A DNA stretch of 64,000 nt from the NCBI GenBank assembly GCA_025966135.1, contig JAOPVP010000009.1, positions 35,470-99,469 on the forward strand, given 5' to 3'. This document shows, in pieces, positions 1-7,118 of the stretch (the stretch's first letter is position 1; each line of letters begins with the position of its first letter). A program made the translations under genes and the position numbers. The notes beneath the pieces were generated by a model, which saw nothing but the letters and a program-made list of their open reading frames with translations, had not been told where the DNA came from and ran no database searches. The DNA is from Frankiales bacterium (GTDB lineage Bacteria > Actinomycetota > Actinomycetes > Mycobacteriales > SCTD01).

Positions 1-1
1 T

Positions 2-190
2 GGTGTGCACGTGGCCGGTGACTACCCGCAGCGGGCGAGCACGCCCGTCCCCCTCGGCCGCATGGGTACGGCGTGGGAAGTCGCCTACCCGGTCGTGTCC
101 CTGCTGTCGTCAGAGTCGAGCTACATCACGGCCCAGACCCTGCTCGTCGACGGCGGCCTCACGGCCCTGCGCGCACCTGCGGCACCCTGA
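2..190 (+). CDS. SDR family oxidoreductase, C-terminal fragment
   Basis: The window opens inside a gene whose last 62 codons are visible. The reading frame gives [20 protein letters not shown] followed by an [11 protein letters not shown] segment, the typical C-terminus of classical short-chain dehydrogenases (NAD(P)-dependent Rossmann enzymes), where the LG-R-G stretch and the final VDGG line the cofactor and tetramer-interface regions. The catalytic Ser-Tyr-Lys and the substrate-determining parts lie upstream of the window, so the substrate cannot be named. It ends with TGA at 188-190 and no gene follows closely. Confidence 0.8.
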   Translation, partial: GVHVAGDYPQRASTPVPLGRMGTAWEVAYPVVSLLSSESSYITAQTLLVDGGLTALRAPAAP

Positions 191-668
191 GTCCCGGTTG
201 AACCGCCCGGCTCGTCGAGAGGGCTGAGGGCCTTCGAGGCCCGCTGCACGTGGAATGCGCCAAGGCGTGTTCCGTGACGGAGCAGCCCACGCTCAGCAGC
301 CGAGGCCAGCGCGACAGCAGCCGTCGCGTACTGGTTATGCGCTCATCCCAGGACGGCGCTGTCGGCCACTGGGGGAGCGGGCGAGCCGGGTTCGGTCCCT
401 CCACCCTCAGCACCGCGGTGTCGGCGCTGGTCGAGGCCGGCCTGGGCGACTCCGACCGGCTGGAGGTCCTGCCTGAGCTGTTCTGGGAGCTGGCCGCGGG
501 TTGGCAGCCCGGGTGGACCTGGCTGGCCAGTCGACCGGAGCCGTCCGAGCACGGCACCTCCTCGGTCAGGACAGGTGACGCCGTCGCCGTGGATTACGGC
601 GCCCAGTTGGTGACTGCGGGGGTAGGGCCGCGCAGCCACCGCCTGCCCCGTGAGCTTGGCGGAGCAAG
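191..668. other. Long region without an intact gene
   Basis: Between the SDR fragment and the VOC gene there is no open frame with a convincing start, ribosome binding site and full-length domain. Frames are open on both strands, as expected at this GC content. Only the middle of one plus-strand frame (about 388-633) reads like real protein and is listed separately as a decayed gene. The rest shows nothing recognisable. Confidence 0.5.
388..633 (+). pseudogene. Possible decayed winged-helix regulator fragment
   Basis: In the frame ending at 672 the stretch from about 388 reads FGPSTLSTAVSALVEAGL, then a PELFWELAAGWQPGWTWLA segment and RTGDAVAVDYGAQLVTAG. This looks like a winged-helix DNA-binding segment followed by the domain found after it in some actinobacterial regulators. 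The codons before 388 and after 633 do not look coding, there is no plausible start with a Shine-Dalgarno sequence, and the fragment is far shorter than such regulators. I therefore read it as a gene remnant. Recognition of the family is from memory of sequence style only and is uncertain. A chance open frame is the alternative. Confidence 0.3.
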
Positions 669-1052
669 TTAGCCCTTGAGGTCGTAGGCGACCAGGTGTC
701 TCGGCTGATAGAGCCCGATCTCACCGGCGCCAGGCACCCGGAACCGGGTGAGCAGGCCGAAGCCCGCGCTCGTGATCGGTGCGGTGAACGTGACGCCCTT
801 GTCCTCCAGTTCAGCGACGGTGGCCTCGACGTTGTCGCACATCAGGTAGAGCTCATGGTGCCCGTCCGGTGCGGCCGCGTCAGCGTCACTTATCGCGCTG
901 GATGGGTGGATGCCCAGTTCGGCAGGGGGCAACTTGAAGATGAGCCACCCGTCGTGGGCGTCGACATGAGCCATTCCTAGTACGTCCCGGAAGAACGCAC
1001 GTGCCCGCTCAGGGTCGGAGGCGTAGATGATCGCGTGGCTGCCGATGATCAC
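669..1052 (-). CDS. VOC family (glyoxalase/bleomycin resistance-like) protein
   Basis: This 127-residue protein has the two beta-alpha-beta-beta-beta modules of the vicinal oxygen chelate fold. The N-terminus gives HAIIYASDPERARAFFRDVL, then DGWLIFKLPPAELGIHP; the second half gives HELYLMCDNVEATVAELEDK and FGLLTRFRVPGAGEIGLYQP. The length is that of a single complete VOC domain. Such proteins include metal-dependent lyases, dioxygenases and antibiotic-binding proteins. The specific substrate cannot be inferred. A His near the start and a Glu near the end (GEIGLYQP) could be metal ligands. The gene stands alone, with the integrase remnant upstream on the same strand. Confidence 0.85.
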   Translation of the reverse strand: MIIGSHAIIYASDPERARAFFRDVLGMAHVDAHDGWLIFKLPPAELGIHPSSAISDADAAAPDGHHELYLMCDNVEATVAELEDKGVTFTAPITSAGFGLLTRFRVPGAGEIGLYQPRHLVAYDLKG

Positions 1053-1077
1053 GGCCCCACCCTAACTAACCGCCACC

Positions 1078-1376
1078 TCAGCCTGGGGTGTCAGGCGCCG
1101 GCAATGCCGTCTGCGCGCTCCGTCCCATCGAGGCCATCACCGGCTGGGCGGCGAACCACTTCTCGGCGTGGACCCGGAACGGCTCCCGGCTGAGCTTCGG
1201 GTGGGTGAAGCCCGGGTCGTCGAGCGTGGTCAGCAGCGCGCGGACCCGCTCGGTGGCGATTTTCTTCGGGTAGCTCCCGTCGGTGACGGTGTCGCCGGTC
1301 CCGGTCGCGGAAGTACAAGGTGCTGCGGACCTGAACCGCGGGCGTTCGTGCGGTTCTTCTGCCAGGCACCGGCCAT
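1078..1376 (-). pseudogene. Frameshifted tyrosine integrase, N-terminal remnant
   Basis: Read on the minus strand from an ATG at 1376, three frames must be joined to recover an integrase-like N-terminus. The first gives MAGAWQKNRTNARG, the second VRSTLYFRDRDRRHR, and the third YPKKIATERVRALLTTLDD followed by REPFRVHAEKWFAAQP and a stop at 1078. This is the arm-binding start and the beginning of the SAM-like core-binding domain of phage-type tyrosine recombinases. The catalytic domain with its R-H-R-Y residues is absent. The two frame changes and the early stop mark it as dead. It lies about 70 bases beyond the 3' end of the tRNA-Val gene, the usual position of an integrase next to its tRNA attachment site, so it probably records a lost integrative element. 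Confidence 0.6.
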
Positions 1377-1444
1377 GGGGGCGGCTCCTGATCACCGGTC
1401 GACAATGACCGCAGGCAAAACACCCTCTGACCTGGCCTTTTGGG

Positions 1445-1518
1445 TGGGCGATACAGGACTTGAACCTGTGACCTCTTCCGTGTCAGGGAAGCGCGCTACC
1501 AGACTGCGCCAATCGCCC
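1445..1518 (-). tRNA. tRNA-Val (GAC)
   Basis: The minus strand folds as a 74-base cloverleaf. The acceptor stem GGGCGAT pairs with ATCGCCC, the anticodon stem CTTCC/GGAAG encloses the loop CTGACAC with anticodon GAC, and the T arm has GGTTCAAGTCC. The discriminator base is A and CCA is not encoded. It is the last gene of a minus-strand cluster with tRNA-Cys and tRNA-Gly; the integrase remnant lies beyond its 3' end. Confidence 0.95.
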
Positions 1519-1549
1519 GTGCTGTGAAGTTGGTATGGCTGTGCAGGAG

Positions 1550-1621
1550 AGGCCGGGGCGGGAATCGAACCCGCGTACAGGGCTTTGCAGGCCCTTGCCT
1601 AAGCCACTCGGCCACCCGGCC
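1550..1621 (-). tRNA. tRNA-Cys (GCA)
   Basis: The minus-strand cloverleaf has acceptor stem GGCCGGG/CCCGGCC, discriminator U as usual for tRNA-Cys, anticodon stem AGGGC/GCCCT around loop CTGCAAA (anticodon GCA), and T arm GCGGGTTCGATTCCCGC. It is the middle gene of the cluster. Confidence 0.95.
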
Positions 1622-1651
1622 GGGAGGCGCACTTGACAACTGTTCTCTTCG

Positions 1652-1724
1652 AGCGGACGACGGGATTCGAACCCGCGACCCCAACCTTGGCAAGGTTGTG
1701 CTCTACCAACTGAGCCACGTCCGC
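1652..1724 (-). tRNA. tRNA-Gly (GCC)
   Basis: The minus-strand cloverleaf has acceptor stem GCGGACG/CGTCCGC, anticodon stem CAACC/GGTTG around loop TTGCCAA (anticodon GCC), and T arm GCGGGTTCGAATCCCGT. It is the first transcribed gene of the three-tRNA cluster Gly-Cys-Val, an order also common in other actinobacteria. Confidence 0.95.
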
Positions 1725-1782
1725 GTGCGTCGGACCAAGGCCTGACGACGAATGGGGAGACTAGCAGAACCGGGACCAGGGT

Positions 1783-2223
1783 TCAGGTCTCCGGTTCCGC
1801 CCAGAGCAGGAGCGCCAGCTCTGCATCGACGTCGACGTGCTCGCTCTCGGAGCCGGTCGAAACGGCGGCATAGGTCATCGTCAGGAACTCGACGAGCTCG
1901 GGCACGGGAACCTCGAACAGCGCCTTGCCCGAGGGGGAGGACAGCGACAGGCAGACCACCGGCTCGCCGTTGGTCGTGGCCGGCCACGCCTGGACGTCAC
2001 CCTGCCCCACGGGGCTGGTGACGCCGTCGGTGAGCAGCTGACGAGCGAAGGTCCATCGCACGGTGTCGGCGGTGGACCCGGCACCGGTATGGAAGGCCAC
2101 CGACACGGCGTACGGGTCGCGGGCGTCGTAGGACAGTCCGGCGCGGACGGGCAGCGAGGTCGCGCCGGGCACCACCAGGTGCAACTGCAACTCGGTGTTG
2201 ACAGTCACCGGACGCGGCGTCAT
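1783..2223 (-). CDS. SsgA/SsgB-like sporulation and cell division protein
   Basis: This 146-residue protein belongs to the SsgA-like (SALP) family, which in Streptomyces positions FtsZ at sporulation septa and is restricted to actinobacteria. Family hallmarks are LHLVVPGATSLPVRAGLSYD near the start, DPYAVSVAFHTGAG, then VRWTFARQLLTDGV, GDVQAWP and VVCLSLSSPSGKALFEVPVP. These line up along the whole length with SsgB. The ATG at 2223 is chosen because an AGGAGG lies about 7 bases upstream and because SALPs begin just before this LHL segment; the upstream open frame is not family-like. No partner gene is adjacent. Its presence suggests sporulation-type or otherwise complex cell division. Confidence 0.9.
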   Translation of the reverse strand: MTPRPVTVNTELQLHLVVPGATSLPVRAGLSYDARDPYAVSVAFHTGAGSTADTVRWTFARQLLTDGVTSPVGQGDVQAWPATTNGEPVVCLSLSSPSGKALFEVPVPELVEFLTMTYAAVSTGSESEHVDVDAELALLLWAEPET

Positions 2224-2379
2224 CCATGACCTCCTGAGCAGGGGAGGGCTGGGCTGACCCTCAGGCCCACAGCCTGCCCCGAAGCCGGCGCCCCAACCCC
2301 CTTCCAGTGAGACTTCACCCGGTCGGCCCACGCTGGCTCCGGACGCAGCCGGAACAGCGTCAGGAAGGCGGCTCGAGAC

Positions 2380-2781
2380 GTGACCACCGACGCGTTCCTG
2401 AGCCATGATGGTGCTGTGACCCGTTGGCGCATACGCGACCGCATCCGGCGTCTGCCTGCCGGCGAGGTCATCGTCCACGGGGCGGTCTTCCTGCTCGGGG
2501 CAGCCTTCATCGCCACGGGTCTCGCCTTCATCGTGCTGCCCGGACCGTTGACCATCCCACCGATCTTGATCGGCTTGGCGATCTGGTCACTGGAGTTCGA
2601 CTTCGCGCAGTCGCTGCTGGACCGGGCGAAGGGGCAGGCGCAGAAGGCCTGGGACGAAGCCAGGGCACATCCGTGGCGCACCGGTCTGATCACCGGCGGC
2701 GGTCTGGTTCTGGCGGTGGCCGTCGCGGTCCTGGCATCCCGCTACGGACTGGTCCAGCACGCCCGGGACGTGCTCACTTGA
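2380..2781 (+). CDS. PGPGW-type (TIGR02611-like) small membrane protein
   Basis: This 133-residue protein has a basic N-terminus (WRIRDRIRRLPAGEVIVHGA), a hydrophobic hairpin containing FIVLPGPLTIPPILIGLAIW, a charged segment rich in Ala, Lys and Glu (FAQSLLDRAKGQAQKAWDEA), and a final membrane helix (GLITGGGLVLAVAVAVLA). The L-PGP-T-P-IL-GL pattern between paired helices is the signature of the actinobacterial PGPGW membrane family. No biochemical function is established for the family. The GTG at 2380 follows AGGAAGG at a longish spacing; GTG at 2416 is an alternative start. It is divergent from the SsgB-like gene. Confidence 0.75.
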   Translation: MTTDAFLSHDGAVTRWRIRDRIRRLPAGEVIVHGAVFLLGAAFIATGLAFIVLPGPLTIPPILIGLAIWSLEFDFAQSLLDRAKGQAQKAWDEARAHPWRTGLITGGGLVLAVAVAVLASRYGLVQHARDVLT

Positions 2782-2826
2782 CCCGCCGGTGCGCTAGTGT
2801 TCCGCGCTGTCCGTGTGCATCTGCAC

Positions 2827-2900
2827 GGGCGATTAGCTCAGTTGGTTAGAGCGCTCGCCTCACACGCGAGAGGTCACTGGTTCGAGTCCAGTATCGCCCA
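2827..2900 (+). tRNA. tRNA-Val (CAC)
   Basis: A complete plus-strand cloverleaf with acceptor stem GGGCGAT/ATCGCCC, D arm TAGCTCAGTTGGTTAGAGC, anticodon stem CTCGC/GCGAG with loop CTCACAC (anticodon CAC), T arm CTGGTTCGAGTCCAG and discriminator A. It shares its acceptor stem with the tRNA-Val(GAC) at 1445-1518. Confidence 0.95.
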
Positions 2901-2918
2901 CCCTGGCCGCGAAGGTGG

Positions 2919-3608
2919 TCAGCGACCGGAGCCCAGGCGCATGCGCAGCAGGATCCACAGCGCCTCGACGCCGTCCTTCCAGGTCAGCTTCTTGCCCTCC
3001 TCGCGGGAGCGCGCCTTGTAGCTGACGGGGATCTCGTACGGGCGGACGCCGCGACGCAGCAGCTTGCCGGTGATCTCGGCCTCCATGCCGAACCCGACGG
3101 AGCGGACGTTGAGATCGCGGTACAGCTTGAGCGGCATCAGCTTGAAGCAGGTCTCGAGGTCGGTGATCCAGCTGTTGAACAGGACGTTGGCGAACATCGT
3201 CACGCCCTTGTTGCCCATGACGTACCAGAAGCTGTAGGCGTTGTGGCTGCCGAAGGTCCGGGTGCCGTAGACGACGTCGACCAGGCCCTCGAGCACGGGG
3301 ACGAGCAGGCCGGGGATCTCCTCCGGCGCGTACTCGAGGTCGGCGTCGCAGATGATCATGTGGGTGCCGGTGGCCTGCTGGGCCGCGGTCCGGATCGCCG
3401 CGCCCTTCCCCTTGTTGACTGCGTGGTAGTAGATCGACAGCCGTGGGTCGGACAGTCCGGCCAGCACCTCTCGGGTCCCGTCCTTGCTGCCGTCCTCGAC
3501 GAGGACCAGCTCGATCTCGCACGGGTACTCGACCGCCAGCACGCGCGCCACCGCGTCAGCGAGGGTCGCTTCCTCGTCGTACACGGGCATGAGGATGGAG
3601 AGCTTCAT
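2919..3608 (-). CDS. GT2 glycosyltransferase, polyprenol-phosphate mannosyltransferase-like
   Basis: This 229-residue enzyme has a GT-A fold nucleotide-sugar site: LSILMPVYDEEATLADAVAR, IELVLVEDGSKDGTREVL and the metal-binding region MIICDADLEYAPEEIPGL. The NKGKGAAIRTA and GTRTF segments are typical of dolichyl/polyprenyl-phosphate hexose transferases that make lipid-linked mannose or glucose on the cytoplasmic face. There is no C-terminal membrane domain (the protein ends shortly after RMRLGSGR), so it is the soluble subtype. It is downstream of the penicillin acylase gene on the same strand with a 79-base gap, so cotranscription is possible. The acceptor lipid and donor sugar are not determined. 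Confidence 0.85.
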   Translation of the reverse strand: MKLSILMPVYDEEATLADAVARVLAVEYPCEIELVLVEDGSKDGTREVLAGLSDPRLSIYYHAVNKGKGAAIRTAAQQATGTHMIICDADLEYAPEEIPGLLVPVLEGLVDVVYGTRTFGSHNAYSFWYVMGNKGVTMFANVLFNSWITDLETCFKLMPLKLYRDLNVRSVGFGMEAEITGKLLRRGVRPYEIPVSYKARSREEGKKLTWKDGVEALWILLRMRLGSGR

Positions 3609-3687
3609 GGTGAACTTTCTCGTGGTCAGGCGGGAGGGGGATGCTACGGAAGGCGTCGCTCGCGGGCGCGCTCCGCCGGTACGACGG

Positions 3688-6528
3688 TCAGCCGCGCGTC
3701 AGGTTCGGGCGCGCGACCGCGGCGACACCCAGGAGCAGCAGACCCAGCTCCGCAGCCAGGGGGGTGCCCCCCGTGGCGGGCAAGCTGACTCCTGCTGCCT
3801 GGGGCTGGGTCACCGAAGCCGAAGCCGGGGCTGGGTCCAGGTCTGTCAGGACCTCGACGGCCTGGTGGAAGGTGCCCCGGTTCTCGAACGGGTGAGCCGG
3901 GGTGGCGATCGCGCCGGCGGTCAGGGGCCGGTTCTCGTCGCAGGTCGGCGAGGCGTCGTCCGGGCACAGGACCGGCTTCCTCCAGGAGGCAGGGTCTGTG
4001 CCCTGTGATGCCTGCACGGTGGCCACCGCTGTGGTCAGCGCCGTTCTCAGCAGGGCCCGGCAGCCGGCCAGGCCGCCACCGCCGCAGGTCGTGGCGGAAG
4101 GCTTCGGCCCGGTGCCCAAAGCAGCCCGGACCACATCGGAGACCTGGCCGTACCAACCGTCGTAGAAGTTGGTCTGGACCGCCCGCCCGTCGAGGACGAG
4201 GTCCATGCCGCCCTGCAGCAGCGTCACGATGTCGGCGCCGAGCTGCGGGTCGTAGATGTCGTGGACGACCTGCCGCCACCATGCGTCGAACAGCAGCACA
4301 GCGGCGCTGTCGTCGTCGTACCCGCTGTGCCTGGTGTCCCGTCGGTGGGCGCCCTTCGCCATCCAGGTCCGGAGAGCGGTTGCGAGCCCCGCCTCGGTGG
4401 GGTCGGTGACCGGACCCAGTGCCTCCAGCAGGTCGGGCAGGACCTCGACCCCGCGCAGGTCCTGGGTGGAGGCGTTCCCGCTGATGCCGACGACCTCAGG
4501 GAGGGTGAGCGTCCGGCCCGCCTGCAGGGCCGCGACGGTCGGGTCGCGGAGCAGCTCGTCGCGGTGGACCCGGCCGTAGGACCAGATGCCCGGCGCGGCG
4601 CGCCACTGCGGCGCGCCCCTGTTGTTCCATGACGCCAGGTAGCCCTGCTCAGGGTCGATGGCTGTCGGGTTGAAGGCGTCGTCGTGACGGGTGAAGTCCG
4701 AGGACGCCGGCGTGAAGCCCTTCCAGTCCCACGGCCCGGTGCCGCGAATCGGTTGCTCCAGGTCGGTGCCCGGTGCGTGCTGAGGGAACCAGCCGCTCTG
4801 CAGCCAGGCGATGTGCTTGCTGCTGACGTAGAACCAGTTCTCGTTGCCGGTGTAGTGCCGCATCGTCGCCACGAAGTCCTGTGGCGTGTGCACCTGGCCT
4901 TCCGCGAGCCGCAGGAAGGCCACCAGACCGCGGATGCCGTGGTGGTTGACTGCGGTGGCGCGGACCAGCGCGAAGGGCTTGCCGGCGACGGTGGCGAAGT
5001 CGTGGACCGGGCCGTGCACCGAGCGCATCGTCCGCAGCGTCACGGTCTCGGGCAACGTCGTCGGTGTGGTGGGGCTCAGAGGCGTGTGCAGCACCTGCTC
5101 GCGGTGGGTGAAGGCGATGCACCGCCCCTTGTAGAGGTAGTGGTCGCTGTTCCGGGTCGGCGTGCCGCCGGCCGGGTCACAGAGTTGCTCGGCGAAGGTG
5201 TCGGCGTTGTCGCCGTTCGCGGTCGTGCCGCTCCAGGCGAACGACGTCGTGTGCCCGATCAGCGGGAACGGACTCGCGCCGGGGAAGCTCATCCCGCTGA
5301 CGTGCACGCCTGGGGCGTGCAGCTCGTACTCCACGAGGATCTCGGGGGAGTAGTAGCCGACCTGCGGGCCCATGGCCGCCAGCGCCCGCCCTGTCGTGCT
5401 GTGAGCCGCGCCGACCAGCAGGGCGTTGGACGCGTCGTGCTTCAGCTGGAGCCCGCGCGTCGCGAGGGTGGTTGCCCAGGTCGGGAAGCCGGTGGCGAGC
5501 CCCAGGCTGGGGCTCGTCGTGGTCGCAACCGCATCTCGCGGGGTGATCGAGGCGGCATCGAGCCGGGCTGCGCTGGACGGGCCCATGGCCGGGCGGTCGC
5601 TGGGGAACTGCCTGTCGGCGGTGACGGGCGCCTGCGGGTCCTCGAGGTGGCGCAGGTCGTCGTACACCTGCCGGCCCCTGACGGCGCCGAGCTTGTTCTG
5701 CAGGCGGGCCAGAACGTCGGACTGCAGGTGCTCGGCGTCGCCGAACACGGTGAACTGCGCGATCAGCAGGTAGGCCTCGGCAGCGGTGTCGGCCAGCGTC
5801 CACTCTCGCGGGGTGGCGCCCAGGGCCGGGTACTCCGCCGGCAGCAGGGTCGGGTCGAGGCGGGTCTTGGCGATCCAGGCGTTGATGCCGGCGACGTACT
5901 GCTGGAGGTCCTTCAGGCCGCGCGCCCCGGCGGCCCCCTCGTCCTGCGGAAGGCGCATCACCTCGGCGGTGAGCTCCGCCGGCGACAGGTCGAACTGGCC
6001 GAGGGCGGCGCTGTCAGCGGGGAGGGCGGACGGCCCGAGCAGCTCGGCGGTGCTGCCCTCGGCGGTCCGACGCAGCACGTCCATGAGGAACAGCCGGTCC
6101 TGCGCGGTCGCGTAGCCGACGGCGTACATGGCTGCGTCCCGGGTGTCGCCGTAGATGTGCGGCACGCGATAGGTGCTGTCGCGCACGATCGTGGCGCCCG
6201 CGACCGGCGACTGCGCCGTACCGCTGATCTTGGCGAAGTCGGAGTCCTTGTAGTAACCCGACAGGTCACCGGTGGGCTGGCTGGTGATCACCTTGTCGTA
6301 GAGCGGGCCCTGACTGGTGAAGCTCGGCGGCACCGACCCGTCGACCTGGTGACGCGCCAGGTCGACGAGGTTGGCGGTCTGCCCCTGGCCGTAGGCGAGC
6401 ACCGAATGGAAGCCGCCGCCATCGGTCACGAAGGCCGGAACGTCGGCGGCCGCGCCGGGCCAGGCAGCGGCCACGACCAGGGCGAGCGCCAGGGCGGCAG
6501 CCGGCAGACGGGAGGTCACGGGGCGCAT
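3688..6528 (-). CDS. Secreted penicillin acylase family protein with LPXTG-type anchor
   Basis: This 946-residue protein belongs to the Ntn-hydrolase penicillin amidase family, which cleaves amide bonds of beta-lactams, acyl-homoserine lactones or related acylated substrates after self-processing into two chains. A signal peptide (LPAAALALALVVAAAWPGAAA) opens it. The alpha-chain region contains DSTYRVPHIYGDTRDAAMYA and YATAQDRLFLMDVLRR. The beta-chain nucleophile is Ser367 in HDASNALLVGA, followed by TSFAWSGTTANGDNAD. The C-terminus is LPATGG (916-921), a hydrophobic stretch and a short tail with Arg residues, matching a sortase signal, so the enzyme is probably linked to the cell wall. The ATG at 6528 was chosen for the signal peptide; no strong Shine-Dalgarno precedes it. 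The true substrate is unknown. Confidence 0.88.
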   Translation of the reverse strand: MRPVTSRLPAAALALALVVAAAWPGAAADVPAFVTDGGGFHSVLAYGQGQTANLVDLARHQVDGSVPPSFTSQGPLYDKVITSQPTGDLSGYYKDSDFAKISGTAQSPVAGATIVRDSTYRVPHIYGDTRDAAMYAVGYATAQDRLFLMDVLRRTAEGSTAELLGPSALPADSAALGQFDLSPAELTAEVMRLPQDEGAAGARGLKDLQQYVAGINAWIAKTRLDPTLLPAEYPALGATPREWTLADTAAEAYLLIAQFTVFGDAEHLQSDVLARLQNKLGAVRGRQVYDDLRHLEDPQAPVTADRQFPSDRPAMGPSSAARLDAASITPRDAVATTTSPSLGLATGFPTWATTLATRGLQLKHDASNALLVGAAHSTTGRALAAMGPQVGYYSPEILVEYELHAPGVHVSGMSFPGASPFPLIGHTTSFAWSGTTANGDNADTFAEQLCDPAGGTPTRNSDHYLYKGRCIAFTHREQVLHTPLSPTTPTTLPETVTLRTMRSVHGPVHDFATVAGKPFALVRATAVNHHGIRGLVAFLRLAEGQVHTPQDFVATMRHYTGNENWFYVSSKHIAWLQSGWFPQHAPGTDLEQPIRGTGPWDWKGFTPASSDFTRHDDAFNPTAIDPEQGYLASWNNRGAPQWRAAPGIWSYGRVHRDELLRDPTVAALQAGRTLTLPEVVGISGNASTQDLRGVEVLPDLLEALGPVTDPTEAGLATALRTWMAKGAHRRDTRHSGYDDDSAAVLLFDAWWRQVVHDIYDPQLGADIVTLLQGGMDLVLDGRAVQTNFYDGWYGQVSDVVRAALGTGPKPSATTCGGGGLAGCRALLRTALTTAVATVQASQGTDPASWRKPVLCPDDASPTCDENRPLTAGAIATPAHPFENRGTFHQAVEVLTDLDPAPASASVTQPQAAGVSLPATGGTPLAAELGLLLLGVAAVARPNLTRG

Positions 6529-6626
6529 CTTCGGTGTCAGCAGGCCAATCCCTGCCCAAGGGGGAACAATCGGCGGGACCGACGCGTCGGACACTGGCAG
6601 CACCCCCCTGCCCTCGGAGGAGACCC

Positions 6627-7064
6627 ATGCCCACGCGCACCGCTCGGACCGCCTGGACCGGCACGCTGGAGTCCGGCTCCGGTCAGGTCGAGATGACGAG
6701 CAGCAAGGTCGGGACATACGACGTGTCCTTCCGCAGGCGCAGCGGCGACGAGGCAGGCGGCACCACCGGCCCCGAGGAGCTGATCGCCGCGGCCCAGTCG
6801 TCCTGCTACGCCATGCAGCTGTCGGCGCTGATCGCGCAGGCTGGCGGCACCGCAGGATCGCTGGAGGTCACCGCGGACGTGTCCCTCGGTCCCGACCCGG
6901 CCGGAGGCTTCCGCCTCACGGGCATCGCGCTCACGGTCGTCGCCGACGTCTCCGGGCTGGATGAGGAGGCGTTCCAGAAGGTCGCCGAGGACGCCAAGGC
7001 CAACTGCCCCATCTCCAAGGCGCTCACCGGTGTGACGATCACGCTGGACGCGTCGTTGTCCTAA
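6627..7064 (+). CDS. OsmC family peroxiredoxin
   Basis: This 145-residue protein is a member of the OsmC/Ohr superfamily of thiol peroxidases that detoxify organic hydroperoxides using two cysteines. The two catalytic cysteines are visible in AAQSSCYAMQLSALIAQAG and AEDAKANCPISKALTG, and the conserved start reads TGTLESGSGQVEMTSSKVGT with GPEELIAAAQ before the first Cys. The arrangement matches the OsmC rather than the Ohr subgroup. ATG 6627 follows GGAGGA at good spacing. It is divergent from the penicillin acylase gene and upstream of thrS, without obvious functional linkage. Confidence 0.92.
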   Translation: MPTRTARTAWTGTLESGSGQVEMTSSKVGTYDVSFRRRSGDEAGGTTGPEELIAAAQSSCYAMQLSALIAQAGGTAGSLEVTADVSLGPDPAGGFRLTGIALTVVADVSGLDEEAFQKVAEDAKANCPISKALTGVTITLDASLS

Positions 7065-7118
7065 CGGCTGGACTTCCCCCACTAGGCTCAGGAGCCCCTG
7101 ACTTCTGGAGGCACCACC

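Noticed and set aside
4684..6696. 670-codon open frame on the plus strand opposite the penicillin acylase gene
   Set aside because: It is an antisense shadow: the minus-strand frame has a signal peptide, Ntn-hydrolase motifs and an LPXTG end, while this one is Arg/Gly/Ala-rich with no domain.
7065..7118. T-box or other riboswitch upstream of thrS
   Set aside because: The gap is only 54 bases, with no specifier loop or T-box core sequence.
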